The translations under genes were made by a program, and so were the position numbers. From a gamma proteobacterium HTCC2207 (GTDB taxonomy: Bacteria > Pseudomonadota > Gammaproteobacteria > Pseudomonadales > Porticoccaceae), in contig CH672396.1 of the NCBI GenBank assembly GCA_000153445.1, forward strand, positions 343,668-407,667: 64,000 nt of DNA, written 5' to 3'. Positions 1 through 8,900 of the stretch are shown piece by piece. Within the stretch, counting starts at the first letter, position 1. Each line of letters starts with the position of its first letter. A model generated the notes under the pieces. It searched no databases. It saw only the letters and a list, made by a program, of their open reading frames with translations, and was not told the origin of the DNA.

Positions 1-87
1 GACTGCAATAACAAAGGTTTTACCCCTGTGCGCATGGATATAGGGCGAAGTCTCACGAAAAAATTGTACGTAGTTTTGAGTAGTCAT
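1..87 (-). CDS. argA: N-acetylglutamate synthase, N-terminal fragment
   Basis: Only the first 29 codons lie in the window; the gene runs off the left edge. The peptide begins MTTQNYVQFFRETSPYIHAH and continues RGKTFVIAV, which matches the start of ArgA, the acetyl-CoA:glutamate N-acetyltransferase that opens arginine biosynthesis. The HRGKTFV stretch belongs to the amino-acid-kinase-like domain. The ATG lies 7 bases after the argE stop on the same strand, so the two arginine genes are probably co-transcribed. The call rests on a short match and on the neighbour. Confidence 0.8.
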   Translation of the reverse strand, partial: MTTQNYVQFFRETSPYIHAHRGKTFVIAV

Positions 88-94
88 CGGGCGA

Positions 95-1216
95 TTATAA
101 GCAACAGCGGCCAATAAGTTGAGATAAAAAATTAATTGTTGGTTGAACGCGATCTAGGGGCAAGAACTCATTCGGTTGATGGGCCACATCGATGTCCCCA
201 GGGCCGAGCACAACTACGTCCATTCCAAGCTGTTGTAGATAGGGCGCCTCGGTAGCAAAAGCAACGGATTCAGCGGCATGACCGGTAAGCTTTTCACAGA
301 GCGCGACGAGCTCTGATTGGTCGCCGCTGTTAAAAGGTGGGACTATAAGTTTCTCTAGAGACCAGCCCATATTGTCCCTCTCAGCGGTAGCGGCAATCTG
401 ACGTTCCAGATCTGCCTGCAGCTGATTCAGGTCCATACCGGGTAATGGGCGAATCTCAAAGGCCAGAAAACAGTGCCCGCAAATACGGTTGGCATTGTCG
501 CCGCCCTGAATACAGCCAAGATTTAAGGTCGGATGATCGATTAAAAATCCCACGTGCTTTTGTTCTTTCATACGATCGCGCATGGCCATCAACTGGCCAA
601 GAATACGCTGCATAGACTCCATCGCATTATTGCCCAGTTCCGGGTTGCTGGAGTGTCCGGATCGTCCGGTCACCGTCAACTTCTCAATCATAATGCCCTT
701 ATGCATTTTCACCGGACGCATATTGGTTGGTTCGCCGATTACTGCACTTCGCGCTACAGGGGCGCCAGCGTCGACCAGAGCTTTGGCCCCGCCCATGGAT
801 GATTCTTCATCGGCGGTGGCGAGAATAATTAATGGTTGTTTGAGATCTTTAACCTGTAGCGATTTAAACGCTTCGATAGCGAGGGGGAAAAAGCCTTTCA
901 TATCGCAACTGCCGAGACCGTACCAGCGGTTGTCCCGCTCGGTGAGTTCAAAAGGGCTGCTCTCCCAGAGTGATTCGTCACAGGGCACAGTATCGGTGTG
1001 GCCGGCCAGTACCAAACCACCGGGACCACTGCCATATGTGGCGATCAGATTGGCTTTGTTATTACCCAAATCCATGATCTCAATAGTAAAGCCGAGCTCT
1101 GCAAGAGTATTGGCCAGCAGGTCAATCACCTCGCGATTGCCCTGATCTATAGCCGGATTAATACTACTAATCGAGTTGCTGCGAATAATGCGCGAGAGTA
1201 AATCGGTCAGTTCCAT
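95..1216 (-). CDS. argE: acetylornithine deacetylase ArgE
   Basis: This 373-aa M20-family metallopeptidase should hydrolyse N-acetylornithine to ornithine and acetate in the cytoplasm, the fifth step of linear arginine synthesis. The di-zinc site is visible: GHTDTVP at about residues 72-78 (His73, Asp75), Asp105 in SCDMKG, the catalytic/ligand pair Glu136-Glu137 in ADEESS, and a late His in AHQPNEF. Length is close to that of E. coli ArgE (383 aa). It lies directly upstream of argA, which strengthens the ArgE call over other M20 enzymes such as DapE. No attenuator or Arg box was identified. Confidence 0.93.
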   Translation of the reverse strand: MELTDLLSRIIRSNSISSINPAIDQGNREVIDLLANTLAELGFTIEIMDLGNNKANLIATYGSGPGGLVLAGHTDTVPCDESLWESSPFELTERDNRWYGLGSCDMKGFFPLAIEAFKSLQVKDLKQPLIILATADEESSMGGAKALVDAGAPVARSAVIGEPTNMRPVKMHKGIMIEKLTVTGRSGHSSNPELGNNAMESMQRILGQLMAMRDRMKEQKHVGFLIDHPTLNLGCIQGGDNANRICGHCFLAFEIRPLPGMDLNQLQADLERQIAATAERDNMGWSLEKLIVPPFNSGDQSELVALCEKLTGHAAESVAFATEAPYLQQLGMDVVVLGPGDIDVAHQPNEFLPLDRVQPTINFLSQLIGRCCL

Positions 1217-1332
1217 GATTGGCTTCTTATCCGGTTGGTTCTGTTGAGTTTAGCGGATTGACTAAATTGCGCTACCCCTAGAGGGATTAGCGACTAAAAT
1301 TTATGCAGAGCAGGGACAGGGCACCTAATGGA

Positions 1333-1365
1333 TAGCTTTCTATTAGCTCTCTATTAGATCTCGAT
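1333..1365. repeat. three 11-bp imperfect tandem repeats upstream of the GspE-type gene
   Basis: Units TAGCTTTCTAT, TAGCTCTCTAT and TAGATCTCGAT follow one another without gaps just before the Shine-Dalgarno sequence (AGGAGG at 1370-1375). The 11-bp period is one helical turn, so a regulator-binding array is possible. It may equally be replication slippage like the other short tandem repeats in this window. Confidence 0.5.
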
Positions 1366-1383
1366 TACTAGGAGGAGTTGATT

Positions 1384-3171
1384 ATGAATAAGACGCCGGC
1401 GCGGGGCACTAAAACCGATTTGGGTGCTACTTTGATTCTGGGTAGTGTTTTAAAAGATCTGATCAGTGATGGTTTACTCGCCCAGCCGGATGCCGCGGAG
1501 ATCGCCAGCGCTCGGCGCAATCATAACGAGGCGCTGCTGCACCCCCTGGAAATTGTTGCCGCCAAACAGCTTGCCTGTGGTCCTGATAAAAAGCCTCTGA
1601 CACTGGAGCTACTCACGGAATGGCTGGCTAAAAAATCTTGTTTGCAGCTGGCCCATATAGACCCGTTAAAAATTAATGTTCCCGCAATCACCTCAATCAT
1701 GTCATTCGCCTATGCTCAGCGCTACGGCATTCTCTGTCTTAAAGTGAGCCCTGATGAGCTGGTAATTGCCACCATGCAGCCCTTCGACCGCAGTTGGCTT
1801 GAGAGTCTTGAGCAGACTTCCCGTCGAACCATTCAAACCGTGGTTGCCAATCCTGCTGAGATAAAAAAATATACTCTAGAATTTTACTCGCTAGCGAAAT
1901 CCGTTTTTGGCGCTGGCTCCTCTGCAACTAAGGGTACCGGTATTGCCAATTTTGAGCAATTGTTGGAAGTGGGCAAGCTCAAAGATGCCGATGCTCAGGA
2001 TCAGCATATAGTGAATATTGTCGACTGGCTGCTGCAGTATGCTTTCGAACAGCGCGCCAGTGACATTCACCTCGAGCCCCGCCGTGGCAAGGGCAAGGTA
2101 CGCTTTCGTATCGATGGTGTGCTGCATCTGGTCTATGAACTACCTGATAATGTAATGACCGCCATGATCAGCCGACTGAAAATCCTCGGGCGTATGGATG
2201 TGGCGGAAAAGCGCCGACCTCAAGATGGCCGCATAAAAACCAAGGCCCCTAATGCTCGAGAAGTAGAGCTGCGACTGTCTACCATGCCCACCGCCTTTGG
2301 CGAGAAGTTGGTGATGCGAATTTTTGATCCCGACGCACTGTTGCGCAGCTTTTCGCAGCTGGGTTTGGAGGCCGAGGACTATGATCGTTGGCAGTCGATG
2401 ATTAAACGTGCCCACGGTATTGTCTTGGTTACCGGCCCCACAGGTTCAGGTAAAACCACCAGCCTCTATTCCACTCTCAAACAGCTGGCCACGGATTCGG
2501 TAAATGTCAGTACAGTTGAAGACCCCATCGAAATGGTGGTGGATGCCTTTAACCAAAGTCAGATTCAGCCAGCGATTGATTTTGATTTTGCCGCCGGCAT
2601 CCGTACGCTGATGCGCCAGGACCCCGATATTATTATGGTTGGCGAGATTCGCGACCGTGCCACTGCCGAGATGGCAGTGCAGGCAGCGCTCACCGGACAC
2701 TTGGTACTCTCGACTCTGCATACCAATGACGCACCGACGGCCATCAGCCGCTTGCTCGATCTCAAGCTCCCCGCTCACCTGATCAAAGCGACACTCAATG
2801 GCGTGATGGCTCAGCGTTTGGTACGCACCCTCTGTCCTGATTGCCGCAGTGAAGTGCCCTGCGATGCCGAAGCCTGGCAGGAGCTAGTGGGCTCATTGGC
2901 TCTGCCACTGCCGGCTAAAGTCTATCAACCGGCCGGTTGTCTCGAGTGTCGCAACACCGGCTATCTGGGTCGCGAAGGGATCTATGAAATTATGCCGTTG
3001 ACGAATGCTCTGCTCACCTATATAAGTAATGAGTCTGATATCCAAGAAATTCGCCATGCGGCGATTTCTCAGGGCATGAAAACACTGCGTATGGCCGGAG
3101 CTGAAAAAGTAGTCGCCGGTATCACATCCATGGAGGAGGTGTTGCGTGTTACCCCTGAGCTTGGCCGCTAA
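1384..3171 (+). CDS. GspE/PilB-family secretion or pilus assembly ATPase
   Basis: This 595-aa hexameric ATPase of the type II secretion/type IV pilus family would power pseudopilus or pilus polymerisation at the inner membrane. The order is an MshEN/T2SSE N-terminal domain (about 60-170), the N2 domain with SDIHLEPR, Walker A GPTGSGKTT near residue 351, a DPD/GEIRD Walker B region, the HLVLSTLHTNDA histidine box, and the CPDC...CLEC zinc-binding tetracysteine. ATG 1384 is chosen because AGGAGG at 1370-1375 is 8 bases away; a TTG at 1378 would be only 2 bases away. No other secretion or pilus gene is nearby, so the machine it serves is unknown. Confidence 0.85.
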   Translation: MNKTPARGTKTDLGATLILGSVLKDLISDGLLAQPDAAEIASARRNHNEALLHPLEIVAAKQLACGPDKKPLTLELLTEWLAKKSCLQLAHIDPLKINVPAITSIMSFAYAQRYGILCLKVSPDELVIATMQPFDRSWLESLEQTSRRTIQTVVANPAEIKKYTLEFYSLAKSVFGAGSSATKGTGIANFEQLLEVGKLKDADAQDQHIVNIVDWLLQYAFEQRASDIHLEPRRGKGKVRFRIDGVLHLVYELPDNVMTAMISRLKILGRMDVAEKRRPQDGRIKTKAPNAREVELRLSTMPTAFGEKLVMRIFDPDALLRSFSQLGLEAEDYDRWQSMIKRAHGIVLVTGPTGSGKTTSLYSTLKQLATDSVNVSTVEDPIEMVVDAFNQSQIQPAIDFDFAAGIRTLMRQDPDIIMVGEIRDRATAEMAVQAALTGHLVLSTLHTNDAPTAISRLLDLKLPAHLIKATLNGVMAQRLVRTLCPDCRSEVPCDAEAWQELVGSLALPLPAKVYQPAGCLECRNTGYLGREGIYEIMPLTNALLTYISNESDIQEIRHAAISQGMKTLRMAGAEKVVAGITSMEEVLRVTPELGR

Positions 3172-3191
3172 CTAATTGAGAAGATCTCTCT

Positions 3192-6119
3192 ATGCCGAAA
3201 ACGTTCCCGCAGCTGATCAGCGACAGCTATCAGCGTCGCCTTGAAGGTTTTCAGGCCGCCCACTCGGACCCCGATTGGCTCGCAAAGCGACTTGCTGAAT
3301 TCCCGAATTACCCGCTATTTGCAGAGCATTTGAAGTTGCTCTGGGGTACCAGTGATTTTGTCGGCGAACAGAGTGAAACCTATCCCGAGATGTTTCAGCA
3401 GCTTGTCGATAGCGGCGATCTGCAGCGCAGCTACTCGCGAGAAGACTTTCAACAGGCCATAAGTCAGCGTCTTTTACACTTAAAAGACGCTGTTAATGAG
3501 GATCAACTCGCCAGGGCTCTGCGGCAATTCCGTCGCCGTGAACAGTTGCGAATAATCTGGCGCGACTTTAGTCGTCAGGCGTCCATGCCCGAAACCACCA
3601 GAGAGCTGACCTGGATGGCTGAGGCTGCCATTACGGCCTCTCTGGATAGACTGTATCCGATAACCTGCGAGGAGCTGGGTACGCCCTTTAATGGCAGTGA
3701 TCAAGGGGCTCTCGGGCAGAAAATGTTGGTTCTGGCGATGGGCAAAATGGGTGCCGAAGAGCTCAACCTATCATCTGATATAGATCTTATTTTTGCCTAC
3801 CCAGAAAAAGGCGAGACCCGTCGAAGCGCTACTTCGCCGCGAGGCAAAACAGTCTCACATCAAGAATTTTTTACCCGCCTCGGACAAAAGCTCATTGCTG
3901 CACTGGATCGACAGACCGCCGACGGCTTTGTTTTCCGCGTTGATATGCGCCTGCGGCCCTACGGTCAGAGCGGCGCTCTGGTGATGAGTTTTGATGCGCT
4001 GGAAGAATATTACTTAACTCAGGGGCGCGAGTGGGAGCGCTTTGCGATGGTTAAGGCGCGAGCTGTGGCCGGAGAGTCGCGGGATATTCAACAACTCGAC
4101 GAGATTTTACGTCCCTTCGTCTATCGCAAATATCTCGATTTTGGCGCCATCGATGCCCTGCGCGATCTAAAACGCTCGATTAATCGCGAGTTAAAGCGCA
4201 AAGGTATGCAAACCGATATCAAGCTGGGTCCCGGCGGCATTCGCGAAATAGAATTTATTACCCAGGCCTTTCAGTTGGTTCGCGGTGGCCGCAATAGCGC
4301 GCTGCAAATTCCTTCTCTGTATCAAGCCCTACAGCAGCTTGGCGCAGATCAGATTATTGATAGCAGTGATCGCGATAGTCTCTGGAATGCCTATAGCTTT
4401 TTGCGCAATACAGAACATGCGCTGCAGGGCATAGCGGATAAACAGACCCAGCAGTTACCGGAAGATGAGCTGAGCCAGCAGAGAGTCGCCTTAATTGTTG
4501 GCTGTGACAGCTGGGCGGATTTTCAGCAGCAGTTGCAAGGTCATCGTGACTATGTAATGTCCGTGTTTGGGGATATGTTTGCCGATCCCGACACGCAAGC
4601 CGATGACAAAGACGCTGACGGAAAAGACCTAGATTACGAATCGTTTTGGCGTCAGACACCTGAACTCGCCGAACTGCTTGAGCATCTTCTGGCCGCTGGC
4701 TATGGAGAACCTCAGGCAGTCGCGGAGCAGCTCTATGGCATCTATCAGAGTAAAGCGGTATTAGGTTTGGATCTGGAGCCGCGCAGTCGCCTCGATAAAC
4801 TTATGCCCAATATAGTCACCGCCTGTGCTGTAGTAGATAACAACAGCCTCACGCTCAGCCGAGTGGTGGGTCTTATTCAAGCGGTCTTGCGGCGCAGTGC
4901 CTACTTGGTACTGCTGGCAGAAAATCCCACCGCACTGCAGCAGCTGGTGTTGCTATGTCAGAGCAGTAGCTGGATTGCCGAACAGCTCACTGCTTATCCC
5001 GCCCTACTCGATGAACTTTTAGACAGCGAAAGCCTGTTCACGGCTCAGAGTAAAGACTTACTTCAAGATCAGCTACGCCAGCAAATGCTGCGCGTGGCCG
5101 ACGATGATCTGGAACAGCAGATGGACGTGATTCGCTATTTTGTGCGCTCTAACAGTCTGCGGGTGGCAGCTTGCGAAATCACTGAAGTGATACCCCTGAT
5201 GCAAGTTAGCGACTTTTTGACCTGGATCGCCGAGGTAGTTGTTGAGCACAGCATGACCATTGCTTGGCAACAGCTCAGCCAACAGTACGGTCAGCCTTCT
5301 GGCAGCAGTTTTCAGACTCCGGGTTTTATTGTGCTGGGTTATGGCAAGTTAGGGGGTATCGAATTAGGCTATAAATCAGATCTCGACTTGGTCTTTCTTC
5401 ACCGAGGCACAGCCGGGCAAACCGTTGGCGGACCGCGAAGTATTGATAGCAGCACATTCTATGCTCGTCTGGGTCAGCGCATTATCCATATTCTGTCTAC
5501 CGTTACGCCCTCTGGTGCCGCCTATGAAATTGATATGCGCCTGCGACCCTCGGGCAACTCTGGAATGCTGGTCTCATCACTTACAGCTTTTGAGAAATAT
5601 CAGCGTGAGAGTGCTTGGACTTGGGAGCAGCAGGCACTGGTTCGGGCCCGTGTGGTGGCTGGAGAAAAGGCTCTTGCAGATGACTTCAACCGCCTGCGTC
5701 GGGCGGTTCTTATGCAGCCGCGAGACAAGGAGGTTTTACGCGCTGAAGTAGAGCAAATGCGGGAAAAAATGCGCAAACATCTCGGCAGACCGTCAAAAGA
5801 GGGTAAATACTCCCTTAAGCAAGGCGCTGGAGGTATCGTCGATATTGAATTTATGGTTCAATTTGCGGTCTTGGCTTGGTCGCACAATCATCCCGAAATA
5901 AGCCGCTGGAGTGATAGCATCCGAATACTCGAGTCACTGGCTCAGAGCGGATTGATATCTGAGCAGCAATCCAGCTTGCTAATCGATGCTTACAAAAGAT
6001 ACCGCTCAGCAGGACACCGTCTACAGCTGCAAAATCAGTTGGCAGAGGTATCTAGCTCAGAGTTACTTCAGTGCCGGGAGTTGGTAGAGACCCAATGGAA
6101 GCAATTATTTAAAAAATAG
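3192..6119 (+). CDS. glnE: bifunctional glutamine synthetase adenylyltransferase/adenylyl-removing enzyme
   Basis: This 975-aa enzyme adenylylates and deadenylylates glutamine synthetase in response to PII/PII-UMP. Both nucleotidyltransferase halves are intact. The N-terminal (deadenylylating) one has GKMGAEELNLSSDIDLIF near residue 183, and the C-terminal (adenylylating) one has GYGKLGGIELGYKSDLDLVF near residue 716. Each is followed by the RVDMRLRPYG or EIDMRLRPSG motif. Length agrees with E. coli GlnE (946 aa). Its target, GlnA, is also in this window and keeps the Tyr397 acceptor. The ilvE start follows after about 24 bases, so the two are probably co-transcribed. Confidence 0.97.
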   Translation: MPKTFPQLISDSYQRRLEGFQAAHSDPDWLAKRLAEFPNYPLFAEHLKLLWGTSDFVGEQSETYPEMFQQLVDSGDLQRSYSREDFQQAISQRLLHLKDAVNEDQLARALRQFRRREQLRIIWRDFSRQASMPETTRELTWMAEAAITASLDRLYPITCEELGTPFNGSDQGALGQKMLVLAMGKMGAEELNLSSDIDLIFAYPEKGETRRSATSPRGKTVSHQEFFTRLGQKLIAALDRQTADGFVFRVDMRLRPYGQSGALVMSFDALEEYYLTQGREWERFAMVKARAVAGESRDIQQLDEILRPFVYRKYLDFGAIDALRDLKRSINRELKRKGMQTDIKLGPGGIREIEFITQAFQLVRGGRNSALQIPSLYQALQQLGADQIIDSSDRDSLWNAYSFLRNTEHALQGIADKQTQQLPEDELSQQRVALIVGCDSWADFQQQLQGHRDYVMSVFGDMFADPDTQADDKDADGKDLDYESFWRQTPELAELLEHLLAAGYGEPQAVAEQLYGIYQSKAVLGLDLEPRSRLDKLMPNIVTACAVVDNNSLTLSRVVGLIQAVLRRSAYLVLLAENPTALQQLVLLCQSSSWIAEQLTAYPALLDELLDSESLFTAQSKDLLQDQLRQQMLRVADDDLEQQMDVIRYFVRSNSLRVAACEITEVIPLMQVSDFLTWIAEVVVEHSMTIAWQQLSQQYGQPSGSSFQTPGFIVLGYGKLGGIELGYKSDLDLVFLHRGTAGQTVGGPRSIDSSTFYARLGQRIIHILSTVTPSGAAYEIDMRLRPSGNSGMLVSSLTAFEKYQRESAWTWEQQALVRARVVAGEKALADDFNRLRRAVLMQPRDKEVLRAEVEQMREKMRKHLGRPSKEGKYSLKQGAGGIVDIEFMVQFAVLAWSHNHPEISRWSDSIRILESLAQSGLISEQQSSLLIDAYKRYRSAGHRLQLQNQLAEVSSSELLQCRELVETQWKQLFKK

Positions 6120-6143
6120 ATAGTTAAAGTGAGGAAAAGATTG

Positions 6144-7073
6144 ATGTCGTTTTCGGATCGTGATGGTTTTATTTGGATGGATGGCAAGATGGTTGATTGG
6201 CGAGATGCACAGACGCATTTCCTAACCTCGTCTCTGCACTATGGCAACGCCGTTTTTGAAGGCATTCGCGCCTATGAAACAGAGCATTCGGGAACCTGTA
6301 TTTTCCGCCTTGAAGACCATATTAAGCGTCTGTTTAACTCGGCGAAGATCATCCATATGGAGATTCCTTTCTCTCAGGAAGAAATTTGCCAGGCTCACCG
6401 TGACGTGGTCCGCTTAAATAACTTAGATGCGGCTTATATTCGCCCGCTAGTGTTTTTAGGATCCGAAGGAATGGGCTTGCGCGCCGAAGGGCTCAAGGTT
6501 CATGTCGGCATTGCCGGCTGGGACTGGCCTTCCTATATGTCTCCAGAAACCCTAGAGGCCGGTCTAAAAGTTCGCACCTCTTCTTACACTAGGCACCATG
6601 TCAATATCACCATGGTTAAAGCCAAGGCCAGTGGTAACTATATCAACTCGATGTTGGCCCTGCGCGAAGCGCTGGACTCTGGCTGTGATGAAGCCATTAT
6701 GCTCGACCCCGAAGGCTATGTTGCCGAGGGCAGTGCAGAAAACTTCTTTATCGTTCGCAATGGTGTTATTTACACGCCAGACCTGACGTCCTGCCTCGAC
6801 GGAATTACCCGCGATACAGTGTTTAAGTTGGCGGCAGATCATGGCATTGAAGTGCGTGAAAAACGCATTACTCGCGATGAAGTCTATATCTGCGATGAAG
6901 CGTTCTTCACCGGCACTGCTGCCGAGATCGTGCCTATTCGTGAATACGATAGCCGCATTATTGGAGATGGCAAGCGCGGACCCATCGCAACTGTTTTGCA
7001 GGCCGCCTATTTTGATTTAGTGCGCGGTAAAAATAATAAGTATCAGAACTGGTTAGCGCCGGTAGCTGAGTAA
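6144..7073 (+). CDS. ilvE: branched-chain amino acid aminotransferase
   Basis: This 309-aa fold-type IV PLP aminotransferase catalyses the last step of valine, leucine and isoleucine synthesis. Visible family signatures are SSLHYGNAVFEGIRAY near the N-terminus, the PLP lysine in VKAKASGNY (about residue 161), EGSAENFF, and GTAAEIVPIR. ATG 6144 is preferred over an upstream GTG because GAGGAAAAG at 6131-6139 is correctly spaced and the resulting length equals that of E. coli IlvE. The closely related D-amino-acid or ADC lyase families are less likely given the long match to IlvE proper. Confidence 0.95.
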   Translation: MSFSDRDGFIWMDGKMVDWRDAQTHFLTSSLHYGNAVFEGIRAYETEHSGTCIFRLEDHIKRLFNSAKIIHMEIPFSQEEICQAHRDVVRLNNLDAAYIRPLVFLGSEGMGLRAEGLKVHVGIAGWDWPSYMSPETLEAGLKVRTSSYTRHHVNITMVKAKASGNYINSMLALREALDSGCDEAIMLDPEGYVAEGSAENFFIVRNGVIYTPDLTSCLDGITRDTVFKLAADHGIEVREKRITRDEVYICDEAFFTGTAAEIVPIREYDSRIIGDGKRGPIATVLQAAYFDLVRGKNNKYQNWLAPVAE

Positions 7074-7100
7074 ATCTTAAATAGAGAATTTTTAGGCCTT

Positions 7101-7829
7101 ATGGAAAAAGAAATCGTCAATGTGCTGTGTATGAAGTGGGGTACCAAGTACCCAGCTGACTACGTCAACAAGCTCTACTCCATGGTCGCGCGCAATATGT
7201 CGCGCCCCTTCCGCTTTATCTGTCTCACAGAAGATGGCGTTGGCACCCATGAAAATGTCGAAGTTTTTCCGCTTCCCGAACTGTCGGTCGACCTCGCGGG
7301 TCCTGAGCGCGGATGGAACAAGCTGGCGGTATTTGCTGAGACACTCTATGACCTCAAAGGCAAAGTGCTGTGTCTCGATCTCGACTTAATTATTACCGGC
7401 AGCTTGGATGATCTTTTTGATTATCCCGGCGAAGTAATGATTATTAAAGACTGGATTAAAAAAGACGGCACCGGCAATTCATCGGTGTACCGTTTTGAGG
7501 TTGGCGCCCATCCAGAAATACTTAGCGAATTCGAGAAATCATTTCAGCAAATCAAAAAAACTCACCGCAATGAACAGGAATATTTGTCCGCCGCGCTGAT
7601 GGCTAAAAATGCATTGGTCTACTGGCCCGATGAATGGTGTAGAAGTTTTAAGCGCCACTGCCTGAAGCCATTTTGGTTTTTGATTGCACGTGAAACCCAA
7701 GTGCCAGAAAATGCTCGAGTGATCGTATTTCACGGCAAGCCCGACCCCCATGAGGCGATCGCGGGGGTGAGTGGAAAATGGTATCGACGCTTTAAGCCGG
7801 CCACTTGGATTACCGACCATTGGCGGTAA
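7101..7829 (+). CDS. probable GT-A fold glycosyltransferase
   Basis: This 242-aa soluble protein has a DLDLIITG stretch at about residues 93-100, a DxD nucleotide-sugar/metal motif in a GT8-like context, preceded by a W-N-K-L segment typical of these enzymes. It has no signal peptide or membrane segment. It lies between ilvE and two envelope-glycan genes (Stealth protein and waaA) on the same strand, so a role in LPS core or surface-glycan modification is inferred. The sugar donor and acceptor cannot be read from the sequence. Confidence 0.7.
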   Translation: MEKEIVNVLCMKWGTKYPADYVNKLYSMVARNMSRPFRFICLTEDGVGTHENVEVFPLPELSVDLAGPERGWNKLAVFAETLYDLKGKVLCLDLDLIITGSLDDLFDYPGEVMIIKDWIKKDGTGNSSVYRFEVGAHPEILSEFEKSFQQIKKTHRNEQEYLSAALMAKNALVYWPDEWCRSFKRHCLKPFWFLIARETQVPENARVIVFHGKPDPHEAIAGVSGKWYRRFKPATWITDHWR

Positions 7830-7873
7830 CTATGTTGAAACCCTTGGCCGCAATGTTAGGTATTTTTTTCTAA

Positions 7874-8830
7874 ATGGATGCGGTCATTACCTGGGTTGAT
7901 GGTTCTGACCCTGCTCATCAAGCAAAGATGGCTCCCTTTCTGGGCGCTGACAAAAAGACGCCTCATTCAGCCGCAGCAACACGTTTTGCCAACTGTGGTG
8001 AGATTGAATTTTGTGTCATGTCGATTATTCGATTTGCTCCCTGGATCGATAACATTTATATAGTGACTGACTCTCAGCAACCGCAATTCTATGCCTCTAT
8101 TACAGATCCCAGTTTGCGTAAGCGAATACGAATAGTCGATCATAAAGAGCTGTTCAAGGGTTATGAGTTCGCGCTCCCGTTATTCAATAGTCTTGCCATC
8201 GAAGCTATGTTGTGGAATATCCCCGAGTTAAGTGAAGATTTTATCTATCTAAACGATGATGTAATGTTTATTCGGCCAACGCCAATCGAGACGTTCCGCG
8301 CCGACGATCAATATGTTCTCAGAGGGCAGATGAAAAAACGGAAAACTGGGCTTTGGTGGCATCGGCTTAAGACTAAATTATTAGGCCGGGACGAAATGTC
8401 TCGAGTTAGCTTTCGGCAGCTTCAAGAAAATTCTGCCGCCCTTATTAACAGTGACAGTCTCTATCTAGATTTACCTCACTGCCCGCATATTTTAAATCGG
8501 AAAAATTTAAAATCACTTTTCCAAAATAATTTGGAAATATTTAGACAGACTATTTGCCACAAATTTAGACATGCTCAACAGCTATGGTCTGTTTCTCTTT
8601 TTGCGCACTTCGCTTTAGCAAAAAATCTTGCGAAAGTTGACAACCGTTGTAAGACTTTAAATATTAAAGCTAATGCCTATAATAAGAACAAGCTCTCCCT
8701 GCTATTTAATAATGCTGAGAATGGACAGGAACATTATTTTATATGTGTGCAGAGTCTTGATATGGCCGCTTCTCAAGAGCAGGCTTATATTCTGGAGTGG
8801 CTGAAAAAAATTATATTGGATGGCGCCTAA
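7874..8830 (+). CDS. Stealth-family sugar-phosphate transferase
   Basis: This 318-aa protein carries the conserved regions of the Stealth family, which transfers hexose-1-phosphate or related groups to build capsular or surface polysaccharides. CR1 is DAVITWVDGSDP at residues 2-13. CR2 includes NCGEIEFCVMSI, APWIDNIYIVTD, LPLFNSLAIEA and IYLNDDVMF. A later LPHCPHILNRK stretch fits CR3. In this family the CR2 Asp/Asn residues are catalytic. The coding sequence is more AT-rich towards its 3' half than its neighbours. Its place beside waaA suggests phosphosugar decoration of LPS; the exact substrate is unknown. Confidence 0.85.
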   Translation: MDAVITWVDGSDPAHQAKMAPFLGADKKTPHSAAATRFANCGEIEFCVMSIIRFAPWIDNIYIVTDSQQPQFYASITDPSLRKRIRIVDHKELFKGYEFALPLFNSLAIEAMLWNIPELSEDFIYLNDDVMFIRPTPIETFRADDQYVLRGQMKKRKTGLWWHRLKTKLLGRDEMSRVSFRQLQENSAALINSDSLYLDLPHCPHILNRKNLKSLFQNNLEIFRQTICHKFRHAQQLWSVSLFAHFALAKNLAKVDNRCKTLNIKANAYNKNKLSLLFNNAENGQEHYFICVQSLDMAASQEQAYILEWLKKIILDGA

Positions 8831-8900
8831 GTAAATATTTTGCGCCAAGAGCCAAAGGCGACTCAGATAAATATTGAGCTGTCTAAAACATTGGAAAGTT

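Noticed and set aside
582-1145. Plus-strand open frame of 187 codons antisense to argE
   Set aside because: argE has a full set of active-site motifs on the minus strand; the antisense frame has no recognisable features or start context.
7832-7873. A 13-codon ORF whose TAA directly abuts the Stealth gene ATG (TAAATG)
   Set aside because: Translational coupling is possible, but it has no clear ribosome-binding site and no similarity, so I do not list it as a gene.
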